Assembly: GCA_029252805.1 (NCBI GenBank)
Contig: JAQXAR010000047.1
Location: 1 to 49,398, forward strand
Reading direction: 5' to 3'
DNA: 49,398 nucleotides
Origin: Rickettsiales bacterium
GTDB taxonomy: Bacteria > Pseudomonadota > Alphaproteobacteria > Rickettsiales > JALZUV01
Position numbers and translations under genes: made by a program. The stretch's first letter is position 1. Each line of letters opens with the position of its first letter. The notes under the pieces are model-generated. The model worked only from the letters and a program-made list of their open reading frames with translations. It was not told where the DNA came from and searched no databases. Shown piece after piece: positions 17,538 through 27,200 of this stretch.

Positions 17538-18649
17538 GCCATCACCTCTTTAACGGCCACAATCAGGTTCTGAACCTGCTCTTTAGTATGGCGCGCAGAG
17601 AAGGTGAACCTAAGCCGCGCAGTCCCCGCAGGCACCGTTGGAGGGCGAATCGCCACCACATAAAAGCCCTTATTCTCGATCGCCTCAGCCATTTTCACCG
17701 CTTTAGCATCCCCCCCCACCATCATAGGCACAATCGCTGACTCTGGAACAGGAAGCGAAAATGCATGACTAAAATCACTAGCATGCTCCAGCGCTCTTTG
17801 CGCACGATTAGGATCACTTTCAATAATTTCCAATGATTTAAGGGACAAAGCTAACACCATAGGTGGAAGAGCTGTGGTGTAAATCAAGGAACGGCATTTA
17901 TTGATTAAGTAGTCCTTCAGCACCTGCGAACCACAGACATAACCTCCCAAGCCACCCACCGCTTTGGAGAGCGTTCCAAGCTGGGTCAGACGAGAATGAG
18001 CCGGCAATGACGGTAAAACACCAAAACCATGAGCATCATCCGCCACAAGCTGACAATCATATTTCTGCGCGAGTGTGAGAATCGCTTCTATCGGTGCTTT
18101 ATCCCCATCCATACTAAAAATGGTTTCCGTTAGGATAAAGGAGTGGCGGTGAGCTCCTCGGTGCTGTTTTAGCAAACGCTCTAAAGATTCAAGATCATTA
18201 TGCGCAAATCGGCAAAAGGCAGCTGCACTCGCCCGTGCCCCATCAATAAGCGAGGCATGACATAGCTTATCCGCAAAAATGATATCTTCTTTGTGCGCTA
18301 AAGCAGGAATGACACCGATATTCATCGCAAAACCGCTGGTAAAAACTAATGCAGCCTCTACTTGCTTCATGTGCGCTAATTTACTCTCTAATTGATCGTA
18401 GAGCGGGTGATTGCCATCGACTAAGCGGCTTGCCGCACCGCCGCCTACCCCTTGCTCACTGGCCGCTTGCGCAATACGCTTATCGCCGATCAAACCAAGA
18501 TAGTCATTATCGCAAAACGAAACACAGCCTTCCGGCGCGGCGCGTAACTCACGACGTAACCCAGCCTGCTCTAACTGGGTAAGCTGAGATTCAAGATAGC
18601 GAGAGAACTCCCTCCCCTCATTCGCCTCTACGGCTGAAACTGAAGACAT
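17534..18649 (-). CDS. bioF: 8-amino-7-oxononanoate synthase BioF
   Basis: PLP enzyme that condenses pimeloyl-ACP with alanine in biotin synthesis. It has 371 residues. VSFCDNDYLGL and GVGGGAASRLVDGNHPLYDQLE are the substrate-loop blocks. LVADDAHGFGVL carries the aspartate and histidine near PLP, and GTLSKAVGGLGGYVCG contains the Schiff-base lysine. Its start lies only nine bases after the outer-membrane barrel gene, with AAGG in that gap. Transcription from the alginate-export side may therefore continue into bioFCD. Confidence 0.95.
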   Translation of the reverse strand: MSSVSAVEANEGREFSRYLESQLTQLEQAGLRRELRAAPEGCVSFCDNDYLGLIGDKRIAQAASEQGVGGGAASRLVDGNHPLYDQLESKLAHMKQVEAALVFTSGFAMNIGVIPALAHKEDIIFADKLCHASLIDGARASAAAFCRFAHNDLESLERLLKQHRGAHRHSFILTETIFSMDGDKAPIEAILTLAQKYDCQLVADDAHGFGVLPSLPAHSRLTQLGTLSKAVGGLGGYVCGSQVLKDYLINKCRSLIYTTALPPMVLALSLKSLEIIESDPNRAQRALEHASDFSHAFSLPVPESAIVPMMVGGDAKAVKMAEAIENKGFYVVAIRPPTVPAGTARLRFTFSARHTKEQVQNLIVAVKEVMA

Positions 18650-18658
18650 AAGCCTTGT

Positions 18659-19930
18659 TTAGTACAAGACACCCAAACGTAGCAAGAACACATTCGACGC
18701 ATAATCGTTGCTCGCACGGTCAGAATCGCGATTTACATGCAAATATTCGCCGCCAACGACATAATCTTCGTGAAAATTGTAATCTGCGAAGATCCCGCCA
18801 TCGTAAATATTATCGGTACGCTTTACACCGCCAGCCGCTTGATTGACTTCGAAATCATTTTGAGTGTAGCGAAGCTTACCACCAACTTTTAACGTATCAA
18901 GCAGCTGATACGTTGCTTCCGTCCCAATACGCGTTTGCAGGTAACCCGACGCTCCCGTGGTGCTGGTTTCGCGCACATCACGGGTCACATTACCGCGCAC
19001 GCGCCATAAATCATCCGGGCGCCACTGTACGTTCCCCCGCAAAGCCACCCCAGTAACCTCTGGGAGTATGGCAGCATCATAATCCTGCTGCAAATAACCG
19101 ACACCTAAATCAACAAACAAGGGAGAGCTGCGGCGGTTACCAAGCTTCACACCGACAAGCGCTTCGATCCCGTCCGAATCACGCGGAAAAAGCAAGGTGC
19201 TATCAACACGGCTATCATATCGGCGGTTATTATACGTCCCTTCGACATAGAGCACGCTCTCTTCTTGTAATTTATAGCCTACACGCGCTGTCACATGATT
19301 TTCATCACGGTCACGATCATCATTGATGATCTGAGTACCATCACGACGGCGCGAGTTATCATAATCAAAAAAATCGATTCCCGTATTTACATGCGCCATC
19401 CAAACGGGTTCATCCACTTTCACGCCGCCGCTAAGCTCACCGTACATGTAATCGGTTGGTTCAGCTGCCTGACTATTGGGCGTATCGGTAAAAGCACCAA
19501 TCGCGACATGCTCTTTTTGATGACGACCGGCGACATAGACATTCGTCGTTGGCGTAATGTCGTACCCTACGCGAGCTTTCAGATCGGTATCAACGTAACT
19601 ATTTTCACTTTCAGAGAAATACTCTCCTACTTCCACTCGGCCTTCAATATCAACTTGATAGGGCTTTAAATCCGTCTTGAGGCGAACACCTGGGCGGAAG
19701 ATGCCAATAAAGTCACTCTCTTCATTGCCGTCAGAACGGTAGATATTATCATTATAAGCAACACCAGCAGTACCACCGACAGAAAGGCGCACCGCTTTAT
19801 CAGATTCATAGATTGTCTCTTCCGCACGCTCTAAGAGTGGCACCAGATCTTCTTCCACATCATCTTTCGCCACAGCGAAAGCAGGAAGTAAGAGGAGTAG
19901 AGTAGCAGATAAATAAGGAAGTTTCATCAA
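18659..19930 (-). CDS. Outer-membrane beta-barrel (BBP2-type), probable alginate exporter in place of AlgE
   Basis: A 423-residue protein with a signal peptide (LPYLSATLLLLLPAFAVAK) and a short acidic linker. Its beta-barrel starts with VGGTAGVAYNDNIYRSDGNEESDF, the pattern of putative beta-barrel porin type 2 proteins found with exopolysaccharide loci. Strands alternate to a final FLLRLGVLY with a C-terminal aromatic, the usual outer-membrane insertion signal. P. aeruginosa AlgE is about 490 residues and I do not see AlgE-specific sequence. It follows the Sel1 scaffold gene by seven bases. The alginate-export role is inferred from location and from the AlgK-AlgE precedent. Confidence 0.65.
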   Translation of the reverse strand: MMKLPYLSATLLLLLPAFAVAKDDVEEDLVPLLERAEETIYESDKAVRLSVGGTAGVAYNDNIYRSDGNEESDFIGIFRPGVRLKTDLKPYQVDIEGRVEVGEYFSESENSYVDTDLKARVGYDITPTTNVYVAGRHQKEHVAIGAFTDTPNSQAAEPTDYMYGELSGGVKVDEPVWMAHVNTGIDFFDYDNSRRRDGTQIINDDRDRDENHVTARVGYKLQEESVLYVEGTYNNRRYDSRVDSTLLFPRDSDGIEALVGVKLGNRRSSPLFVDLGVGYLQQDYDAAILPEVTGVALRGNVQWRPDDLWRVRGNVTRDVRETSTTGASGYLQTRIGTEATYQLLDTLKVGGKLRYTQNDFEVNQAAGGVKRTDNIYDGGIFADYNFHEDYVVGGEYLHVNRDSDRASNDYASNVFLLRLGVLY

Positions 19931-19937
19931 TTTAACC

Positions 19938-21554
19938 TTATGGGTTCGTTAAAGTATTTAATATAGCAGTCGCACGTGAGTAGCCATTTTTATTGGCCTT
20001 ATTCAGCCAGTTACGGGCTTTTTCCGCATCTTTATCGACTCCAATGCCACGCGCATAACCTAAACCAAGTTGATACTGCCCTGCCGCATAACCGGCATTG
20101 GCAGACTTTTCGTACCATTCATACGCTTTGGTGAGATCCATCGGAACCCCTAAACCAGTACTATGAATTTGCGCTAGAGCGTACATAGCCTCACCATTAC
20201 TGCGCGCTGCAGACTTATGCATCCATTCGATACCGGTGGCAGTATTAGCCTCCACCCCGTTACCTTGAATATACGCCTCGCCCACACGCAACATAGCCTC
20301 TGTATCGCCCGAGTCAGCCAAAGGCTTCCAGAACGTGATGCCACCTACCTTTTTACGCATTGCCAAACGATCTCTTGCAAGGCGCGCTTGCTTTTTATCT
20401 GTTCTTTTACGCTCTTGCTCTACGAGCTTCATTGCACGCTGTTCTGCCTGCATTTGCACACGTATTTCACGCTCAGCTAGCTCAGGCAGGGCTTTCTCAC
20501 TCCCGAGTGACGCCGCTTGCTGATAGAGCGATCTTGCACGTACTCTATCCATCACAACACGTTCACCCGCCCAATACATCCTCGCCTGTCGGATAATCGC
20601 ATCTGGATTACCTTTACTTGCAGCGACACGATACCAGTTAAATGCGACTTCATTATAAACTTCGTCCATCTTACCTTTCTCTTCATACCAACGCGCAATA
20701 CGATAGGCATTCGCCGGATCTGCTTCAACAGCTTGAGAGAAATATCGACGGCTCTTTTCGCCATCTTGCTCAACATTTTGACCTAGGGCATAAGCAAAGC
20801 CTAACTCTAACGCAGCACGCGCATTCCCAAGAGCTGCCGCGCTTTCCCACAAAGAAGCCACATCGCTGCTGGGCTGATGGTTCGTTTCCATCCACATTTT
20901 AGCGAGTTCCATCATGGCCGGCGCAGAACCCGCCTGTACAGCACGACCATACCAATATTCTGCTAAAGGCTGGTTTGCCGTCACGACAATACCATCACGA
21001 AAATGACGAGCCATCCGCAAAGTCACCTCGTTAGAGGGGGTCAATTCGCTTTCAAGCTTGGTTGCAGCAGACGCCATGTAATCACGCGCCAGCTCCGGAT
21101 CAACCATCAATTCGGCAAGTGACACGAGCGCTCCCGCATAACGGTCTTGCACTTGCGTGAAATAATCATAGGCTTTCGTTGCATCTGGCGGAACACCTTT
21201 ACCTTCTTGATAGACCGAACCTAAAACAAGCAATGAGCGTGAATAGCCTAGCTTCTCCGCTTGTTCTAACAAAGCGATCGCTTCTTGAGCTCTCTGGGCT
21301 GCAAGTGGTTCTTGTGATAAATAAATAGACGCGATCTGTGTCATCGAGCGCCCCTTAGTCTGATAATCGATAGACCTCTCAATCGCCTTTTCAAACTCAG
21401 CAATCGCCGTGACGTGATCGGATATATCACGTGCCTGCATCCCACGGATAACATGTTCGTTACCGGGTTTATCAATAATTTCAAACGTCCATGCCCCCGT
21501 AAAAAGAGCAATAAGTGGCAGAGCGAGAAGCGGTTTTAATACTTTTTTTTGCAT
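19938..21554 (-). CDS. Sel1-repeat periplasmic protein, probable AlgK-like scaffold
   Basis: A 538-residue exported protein with a signal sequence (LKPLLALPLIALFTGAWT) and no lipobox cysteine. Sel1 repeats of about 36 residues run through it: SLLVLGSVYQEGKGVPPDATKAYDYF, AALELGFAYALGQNVEQDGEKSRRYF, AMLRVGEAYIQGNGVEANTATGIEWM, AMYALAQIHSTGLGVPMDLTKAYEWY and others. A lysine/arginine-rich helix interrupts them near residues 370-400. AlgK of pseudomonads is a lipoprotein of about 475 residues with the same repeat type that partners AlgE. This gene lies seven bases before the barrel gene and is divergent from alg8, which supports the same partnership. Confidence 0.7.
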   Translation of the reverse strand: MQKKVLKPLLALPLIALFTGAWTFEIIDKPGNEHVIRGMQARDISDHVTAIAEFEKAIERSIDYQTKGRSMTQIASIYLSQEPLAAQRAQEAIALLEQAEKLGYSRSLLVLGSVYQEGKGVPPDATKAYDYFTQVQDRYAGALVSLAELMVDPELARDYMASAATKLESELTPSNEVTLRMARHFRDGIVVTANQPLAEYWYGRAVQAGSAPAMMELAKMWMETNHQPSSDVASLWESAAALGNARAALELGFAYALGQNVEQDGEKSRRYFSQAVEADPANAYRIARWYEEKGKMDEVYNEVAFNWYRVAASKGNPDAIIRQARMYWAGERVVMDRVRARSLYQQAASLGSEKALPELAEREIRVQMQAEQRAMKLVEQERKRTDKKQARLARDRLAMRKKVGGITFWKPLADSGDTEAMLRVGEAYIQGNGVEANTATGIEWMHKSAARSNGEAMYALAQIHSTGLGVPMDLTKAYEWYEKSANAGYAAGQYQLGLGYARGIGVDKDAEKARNWLNKANKNGYSRATAILNTLTNP

Positions 21555-21619
21555 GCCCGCTAAATATTGCTTTTAAGACGCAAATACAAGCGAAAGATAG
21601 CCCAACTCGTTAATTAAAA

Positions 21620-21645
21620 TTAATACTTTACTTGCGCAGTATTAA
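21620..21645. promoter_or_regulatory. Inverted repeat over the alg8 promoter, candidate operator
   Basis: TTAATACT (21620-21627) and AGTATTAA (21638-21645) form a perfect 8-base inverted repeat with a 10-base spacer. It covers the -35 box and most of the -35/-10 spacer of the alg8 promoter, a classic repressor position, and lies between the two divergent alginate blocks. Regulator unknown; function inferred. Confidence 0.45.
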
Positions 21646-21655
21646 ACTTTATATA
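21627..21655 (+). promoter_or_regulatory. Promoter of the alg8-alg44-algG-algL-sel1-algJ-algI operon
   Basis: TTTACT (21627-21632) and TATATA (21650-21655) are separated by 17 bases, ending 11 bases before the alg8 ATG. The leader is therefore very short and has no clear ribosome site. An alternative start further upstream is possible. No AlgU/sigma-E style GAACTT-TCTGA element is visible. Confidence 0.45.
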
Positions 21656-21666
21656 GCGCACAACCT

Positions 21667-23181
21667 ATGGATTACCTTACCGGACACATACTTTACCTCT
21701 TAGCGATGACGAGCTTCGCATTTGCGGTTCCTGAAATTTTATGGAACCCAGATACAACTCGCTTTATCTTTATTATTGGTATTCTCGCGATCTGGCGTTA
21801 TGGCTGGGCACTCACCAATTGTATCCGCTTTTTTATCTACAAGCGTATCGTTTTTCCTAAATGGAGAGCACAAGCGGATGGATTAGGCGAAACTGGCCTC
21901 CCCTCGCATAACTATTTCCTCGTGACCAGCTTCCGTATTGGTTCTGAAACCACTCGCCGCGTTTATGATAGCGTGATTGCGGAAGCGATCCATTGTGGAA
22001 TTCCGACAACGATTGTCGTTTCCTTAGTGGAGCGAGCGGATCAGTCCCTCGTGAAGAAACTCTTTATCGCGCACAACCCGCCAGAAAACGTCAAACTCGT
22101 TTTTGTACGTATTGCAGGCACCGGCAAACGTGACGCGCTCGCCGTTGGTTTCCGCGCCATCTCGCGCCGCTGCCCTCCTGAAGATGCTATTGTATCTGTG
22201 ATTGATGGCGACAGTATGTTGCCACAGGGCCTCGTCCGTAAATGTGCACCATTCTTCAAAACCATTGAAGGCTTAGGCGCTCTAACAACCGATGAACATT
22301 GCGAAGTTGAAGGCAGCTGGATGTTTCGCGAATGGTACAGCATGCGCTTCGCGCAACGTAACATGTATATGGGCTCTCACAGCTTATCCAAGCGCGTATT
22401 GACGCTCACTGGCCGTATGTCGATGTTCCGCGCGTCTATCGTAACGGACCCAGAGTTTATCCAGCGCGTCGAAGTCGACTTTATTGACCATTGGCGCTTG
22501 GGGCGCTTTAAGTTCCTAACCGGAGATGATAAATCTTCGTGGTTCCATATCCTTTCTAAGGGCCACCCAATGATCTATGTCGCAGATGTTAATGTTGTCA
22601 CGATCGAGACCCCTCCTTCTGAGCAGTTCATTGACAGCTCTATTACGCTCATGCGCCGCTGGTTTGGTAATATGCTGCGCACAAACGGACGTGCCATAAA
22701 ACTTGGCATCAAACCAATGGGCTTCTTCCCATGGCTTGCGATTGTCGATCAGCGCATTTCTATGTGGACCTCACTTGTAGGCCCTGTCATCGCGATTCTT
22801 GCGTCTTTCGTTTATGATCCCTTCGCGATCATTTATTACTTCTTATGGATGATGATCACCCGCTATATCATGGTTCTGATGTTGCTAGTCTCACGCCCAG
22901 TCGTATCCCCCTTTTGGCCGTTCTTTTTGTATTACAACCAAGTGGTTGGTTCTTTTGTCAAAACAATCGTGCTGTTTAGACTCGACAAACAGCGCTGGAC
23001 ACGGCAAAACACGACGTTACAAAAACGGCATTCCTCTTTCACTGATCGTATGATGGGATTGAGTTCTGCCTATATGCAAGGCTTTGCATTTGCGATATTT
23101 ATTGTTGGGTTAGCGACCGTAAGTGGTGTAATTAGCTTACCTGACCCTAATTTTTGGTTTCACTTGATGACGGAGTATTAA
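21667..23181 (+). CDS. alg8: Alginate polymerase, glycosyltransferase Alg8
   Basis: Inner-membrane GT2 glycosyltransferase that polymerises GDP-mannuronate into polymannuronate. It has 504 residues (about 494 in P. aeruginosa). Two N-terminal membrane segments are followed by the cytosolic GT-A domain: GTGKRDALAVGF, metal-binding DGDS at residues 180-183, TGDDKSSWFHIL with the catalytic aspartates, and LMRRWFGNMLR, equivalent to the Q/RxxRW motif. Several C-terminal membrane helices follow. Sequence blocks such as GSWMFREWYSMRFAQRNMYMGSHSLS separate it from cellulose and hyaluronan synthases. It is first in a seven-gene operon, four bases before alg44. Confidence 0.92.
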   Translation: MDYLTGHILYLLAMTSFAFAVPEILWNPDTTRFIFIIGILAIWRYGWALTNCIRFFIYKRIVFPKWRAQADGLGETGLPSHNYFLVTSFRIGSETTRRVYDSVIAEAIHCGIPTTIVVSLVERADQSLVKKLFIAHNPPENVKLVFVRIAGTGKRDALAVGFRAISRRCPPEDAIVSVIDGDSMLPQGLVRKCAPFFKTIEGLGALTTDEHCEVEGSWMFREWYSMRFAQRNMYMGSHSLSKRVLTLTGRMSMFRASIVTDPEFIQRVEVDFIDHWRLGRFKFLTGDDKSSWFHILSKGHPMIYVADVNVVTIETPPSEQFIDSSITLMRRWFGNMLRTNGRAIKLGIKPMGFFPWLAIVDQRISMWTSLVGPVIAILASFVYDPFAIIYYFLWMMITRYIMVLMLLVSRPVVSPFWPFFLYYNQVVGSFVKTIVLFRLDKQRWTRQNTTLQKRHSSFTDRMMGLSSAYMQGFAFAIFIVGLATVSGVISLPDPNFWFHLMTEY

Positions 23182-23185
23182 ACAC

Positions 23186-24274
23186 ATGACCAACCCCGCT
23201 ACCCCTACTGCGAGCAACGCCGCCCCCCAAATGGTGCATGAGGCAGAAGCTCAACGCCAACATATACGGATCAACTTGCCGGCAAGCGTCCATATTGACG
23301 GGCAAAACTATCCGCTAGCGGATTGGTCTGTCGGTGGCATTTCTGTTGTGCTTGAAGGCAATATGTCAGCTCCAGCCACAATGCGCGAAAAAGGTTCTGT
23401 CGTTGATAGCATCCTACAATTCCAGTTTGATGGCTTCGCTTTGAGCGTCCCTGTTCAACTTGAAGTCGGATTCACTAGTGATGATCGCATTGGCTGTAAG
23501 TTCGTCAATTCAGACCGTAACCAACGCTCCATTATGCAATATTTAGTCACCGCATACACTAGTGGAGAACTCGTAAATACCGGCGATCTTCTCGATGTCG
23601 TTGCTCGTAACAACATGACAAAACCTCGTAATGTTCCAGACCCTCTCGCAGGCTTAACCTCTGCAGAGATTGCCAAACACAAAATGGCAAAACTATTCAA
23701 AACTGGGACGGTTGCACTGATTTCCGCACTGCTACTCGCTTACATTTTATCAAGTGTGTATGAACGCCTTTACATTGTACAAGCCACTTCGGCGCAAGTC
23801 ACGGCACAGATGCTAACCGTTGACGCTCCTGCTGGCGGCAAACTTTACTACGCTCCTATCCTACCGGACATGAAAGTAAAGAAAGGTCAGCCCCTGCTCA
23901 ACGTTTCAACAACGACTGGCGCCAACTTCACGGTTGATAGCCCTTGTGACTGTATCGTGAAGAAACGTCTCTTAGCTAATAACCGTCTAGCGCGCAAAGG
24001 AGAGCCTGCACTTGAGCTCGTTCGTCCCGACACTCGCCCTTATGTAGAAGCTTACATCGCGCATAAAGAAGCAGTTAAACTTTCAATCAAACAGGAAGCA
24101 CTCATGGCCCTGCCCGGCCATAACAGCTACTTGCGCGGTACGATCTCAATCATTCAGGCGGGTAAAGGCATGGGCGGAAATTCGTTAGTTCGCATCGAAC
24201 CTAACCAACCGCTACCTGTTGAGTTCGTGGATGATCCTGTTGAAGTTCGTATTGATACGTTACGGATACTCTAA
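23186..24274 (+). CDS. alg44: Alginate co-polymerase Alg44 (PilZ domain plus HlyD-like periplasmic part)
   Basis: The c-di-GMP receptor that switches on Alg8. It has 362 residues (about 389 in P. aeruginosa). The cytosolic PilZ domain has the RxxxR motif as RQHIR (R24, R28) and the DxSxxG motif as DWSVGG (D46, S48, G51), so c-di-GMP binding residues look intact. One membrane helix follows near residues 175-195 (VALISALLLAYILSSVY), then a periplasmic barrel-sandwich/MFP-like part (TVDAPAGGKLYYAPILPDMKVKKGQPLLNVS). The order PilZ-helix-MFP is diagnostic of Alg44. It is two bases from algG. Confidence 0.9.
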   Translation: MTNPATPTASNAAPQMVHEAEAQRQHIRINLPASVHIDGQNYPLADWSVGGISVVLEGNMSAPATMREKGSVVDSILQFQFDGFALSVPVQLEVGFTSDDRIGCKFVNSDRNQRSIMQYLVTAYTSGELVNTGDLLDVVARNNMTKPRNVPDPLAGLTSAEIAKHKMAKLFKTGTVALISALLLAYILSSVYERLYIVQATSAQVTAQMLTVDAPAGGKLYYAPILPDMKVKKGQPLLNVSTTTGANFTVDSPCDCIVKKRLLANNRLARKGEPALELVRPDTRPYVEAYIAHKEAVKLSIKQEALMALPGHNSYLRGTISIIQAGKGMGGNSLVRIEPNQPLPVEFVDDPVEVRIDTLRIL

Positions 24275-24276
24275 TC

Positions 24277-27200
24277 ATGCTTAACGTGCGCATCCCCTTA
24301 TCTGGTCTTGCTTGCCTGCTGGTTTTACTAAACACACCTGCACAGGCTAGTGATGCAGGAACCTTGTGGCTAGAAGCCGAAGCCTTATCAAGTAAACCAA
24401 CCCAAGCCATTGCCAAATGGACTGAGGTTTTGAAGCTTATTCCTAAGGGTAAAACCGCCGGAGAAGGCCTAACGCATGAAGCCGCTAAATTGCAGTTATT
24501 TCACTCTCTGCTAAACGCCGCAGAACAAAGCAAAGACATTAAGCTAATACAACGCGCACAAAAGCTTTCCGAAGATTTCTCACTCCATCAAAAAATATTC
24601 GCGGACACCCTAGCGGGAAAAACAACGGCAACGATTGATAAAAAGATAGCCCTAAAGACCCTCAAGGCTGCAAAAAAGAATGCTCTAACCATCAAAGATC
24701 GACGTAAAAAGAGTGAAGCTTTGCACGCTATTGCACTGGCGATGCTGACCAAAAACAAAGACAATAAATTGCTCTTTAGTTGGGATGGCGTCGAGCTTGC
24801 AGAAGATATCACCCCTTACATCACCCTTTCCAAGCACCGCGCAGAACTCATGCAGATGCTTGCACACTATCAACGTGCACCTTCTGATAGCTGGGGTAAA
24901 AAACTTCATGAGCTAACACGCATTACCGGCAAAAAAGAAACCAAACAACGCAACACACAACTCATTGCGCTGCACGCCGCGGCATTAAAGTCTGATAAAT
25001 TCACCGTCGCTCTTAATGCTCTTTCTGCCATTACCGACCACAGCAAACAGCAAGAGAAGCTCTATCAGTGGTTCAAAAAAACATTCGAGCAAAAGAACCT
25101 CTCGCGCGCAGCGATGATTGCGGATCGAATCGACGATGGAAAATACGGAGCAAATAGCTGGGGCAAACTCGCCGTTCATTATTATGAAGCCGGTGAAAAA
25201 GTTCGCGCTAACGATGCGATAGAAAAAAGCTACCGAAGTGCATTATCGACTCGCCGAGATGACCGCAAAGTTCAAGCGCTTATTGAGACTGCTGATTATG
25301 CAGCCCACAGCAACAACCCTAAGCTTGCGCAAAAGGCGCTTGATGCAATTGGAGCATTTAAGAGTGACATCGCACAAAAAGGGGAAACACCTAAACTTAG
25401 CAAAGCATTTGCAGCCTTCATTAAATCACTCGCTGAGAATGGCCGCTTCGAAGAAGCACAGAATCGCCTCTCCGCCACTAAATTCTCAGACTCTGCCAAT
25501 TTAACGCTCGCGGTCACAGCTGTCGCAAAAAGTCTTGCAGAAAATGGCAACGCACAAGCAGCGCTCAGCCTATTAGAGAATAAAAACTTAATGGCAGGCA
25601 ACCGCCTAGATAAAGCCTATTACGCCACGGCCAAAGCTTTAACAATGAAGCAGAAATTTTTAGAGGCGCGAACGCTGGCGGGCATGATTAAAGATGCGAA
25701 GACTAAAATAAAAATTCAAGCTTACATTGATAGCAAAGCAAAAGCCGCTGCGAAGGAAAAGGAAACATCGGCGCTTCAAGCGCCTTTTTTTTCTTCGCTT
25801 AACCTAAAAATTAAAACACTCCCCGCTGCTCAACAAGAAGCCGCACGCCTTGAGCTCGCAGAGATGTTTATTGCAGAACCAGCCCTCCCTATAGCGCAGT
25901 GGGCAACGCTTATTACCTCAGCAGAAGCAAAAGACACCATGATTGCCTTGCGCTCCATTCATCTGGCCAAAGCCGGTAAGATTGAAGAGGCCTCCCGGTT
26001 AATGAAGAGCGTGAGTAATGCGATTCGTCGTGCGAAACATTACCGCCGCCTCGCAAAAGAAATTTCATTACATACCGATTTATTCGGTTTCATCGGCGAT
26101 AAAGTCGATCCTATTATTGAAGAAACCAAACAGAATATTTTCAATGCAGCAGATGCCACCCAAATTGATAGCAAAGCACTTGAAGTACGTCTTGATAGCT
26201 TCCTGCAGAGCAAAAAACCTGGCTTAGAACTAGCGGCACCAACGAGTTCAAATCTCGGACTTACTATCCCTGAAATGGACTTTCCAGAGCGTCTAGAGTT
26301 TGATTATGATTATGTAAAGGCACAGCTACCTGCCCTCACTCCCTTTACGCTGGATCGCGTGTATTATGAAAATAGTTTCTTCATTAATACGAAATTTAAG
26401 ATCGCCATTGCCTATTCTGACAATAACTTTGAATCGGGAAATATCAGCCCTGAAGTTCTCTATATCTCTAGCGGAACCACCAGCCTTCCCTTACTTTACG
26501 ATCGTCTAAAATCCCAAGGTTTAGAGGGTTACATCACACGCAAAGGCAAGGAATACACCCTCAATAACGGGCTCCTCATTGGTCCAGATGCAACGCTTGT
26601 CATTGACGGTGAGGAAGTATCGAAACTCTACCAATCCAAGCAAGCCAGTGCCATCCTAGTCAATGCGGGCCGCTTATATATTACGGGAACAAGCGTGATT
26701 GGTTGGGATGTGAACAAAGCACAACCTGCTTTTGCGCAACATAAAGACCGTTACGATTTCCGCCCATTCATTGCGGGCTGGAGTCGTTCACACACCTATC
26801 TCGCCGGCAATGAATTTGTCGCAATTGGCTATAGCAACCACAAATCTTACGGTATCTCACTTTCTGCCGGCCCCGAAAAACTGCAACAGAGCACCATCAC
26901 AGAACCGCAACGCCCTGACGGTATTATCGTCGATAATAGCTTCGAGAATGTCTATTACGGATTTTACTCTTATGAAGCAGATAATGTCTCGCTCATCGGC
27001 AATGAATATAAAGATAATATCATTTATGGCATCGATCCACATGACCGCTCACGCTGGTTAACCATCGCTTATAACACTGCCTATGGCGCCCAAAAGAAGC
27101 ACGGAATTATTATCTCACGCGAAGTAAATGACTCTAGCTATATCGGCAATCTCTCGTTTGATAATAAAGGCTCCGGCTTCATGATTGATCGCTTAAGCAA

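Noticed and set aside
21555-21626. Promoter for the leftward Sel1-barrel operon
   Set aside because: Only weak pairs such as TTGTAT-N17-TATTTA are visible; not good enough to list as a feature, although a promoter must lie here.
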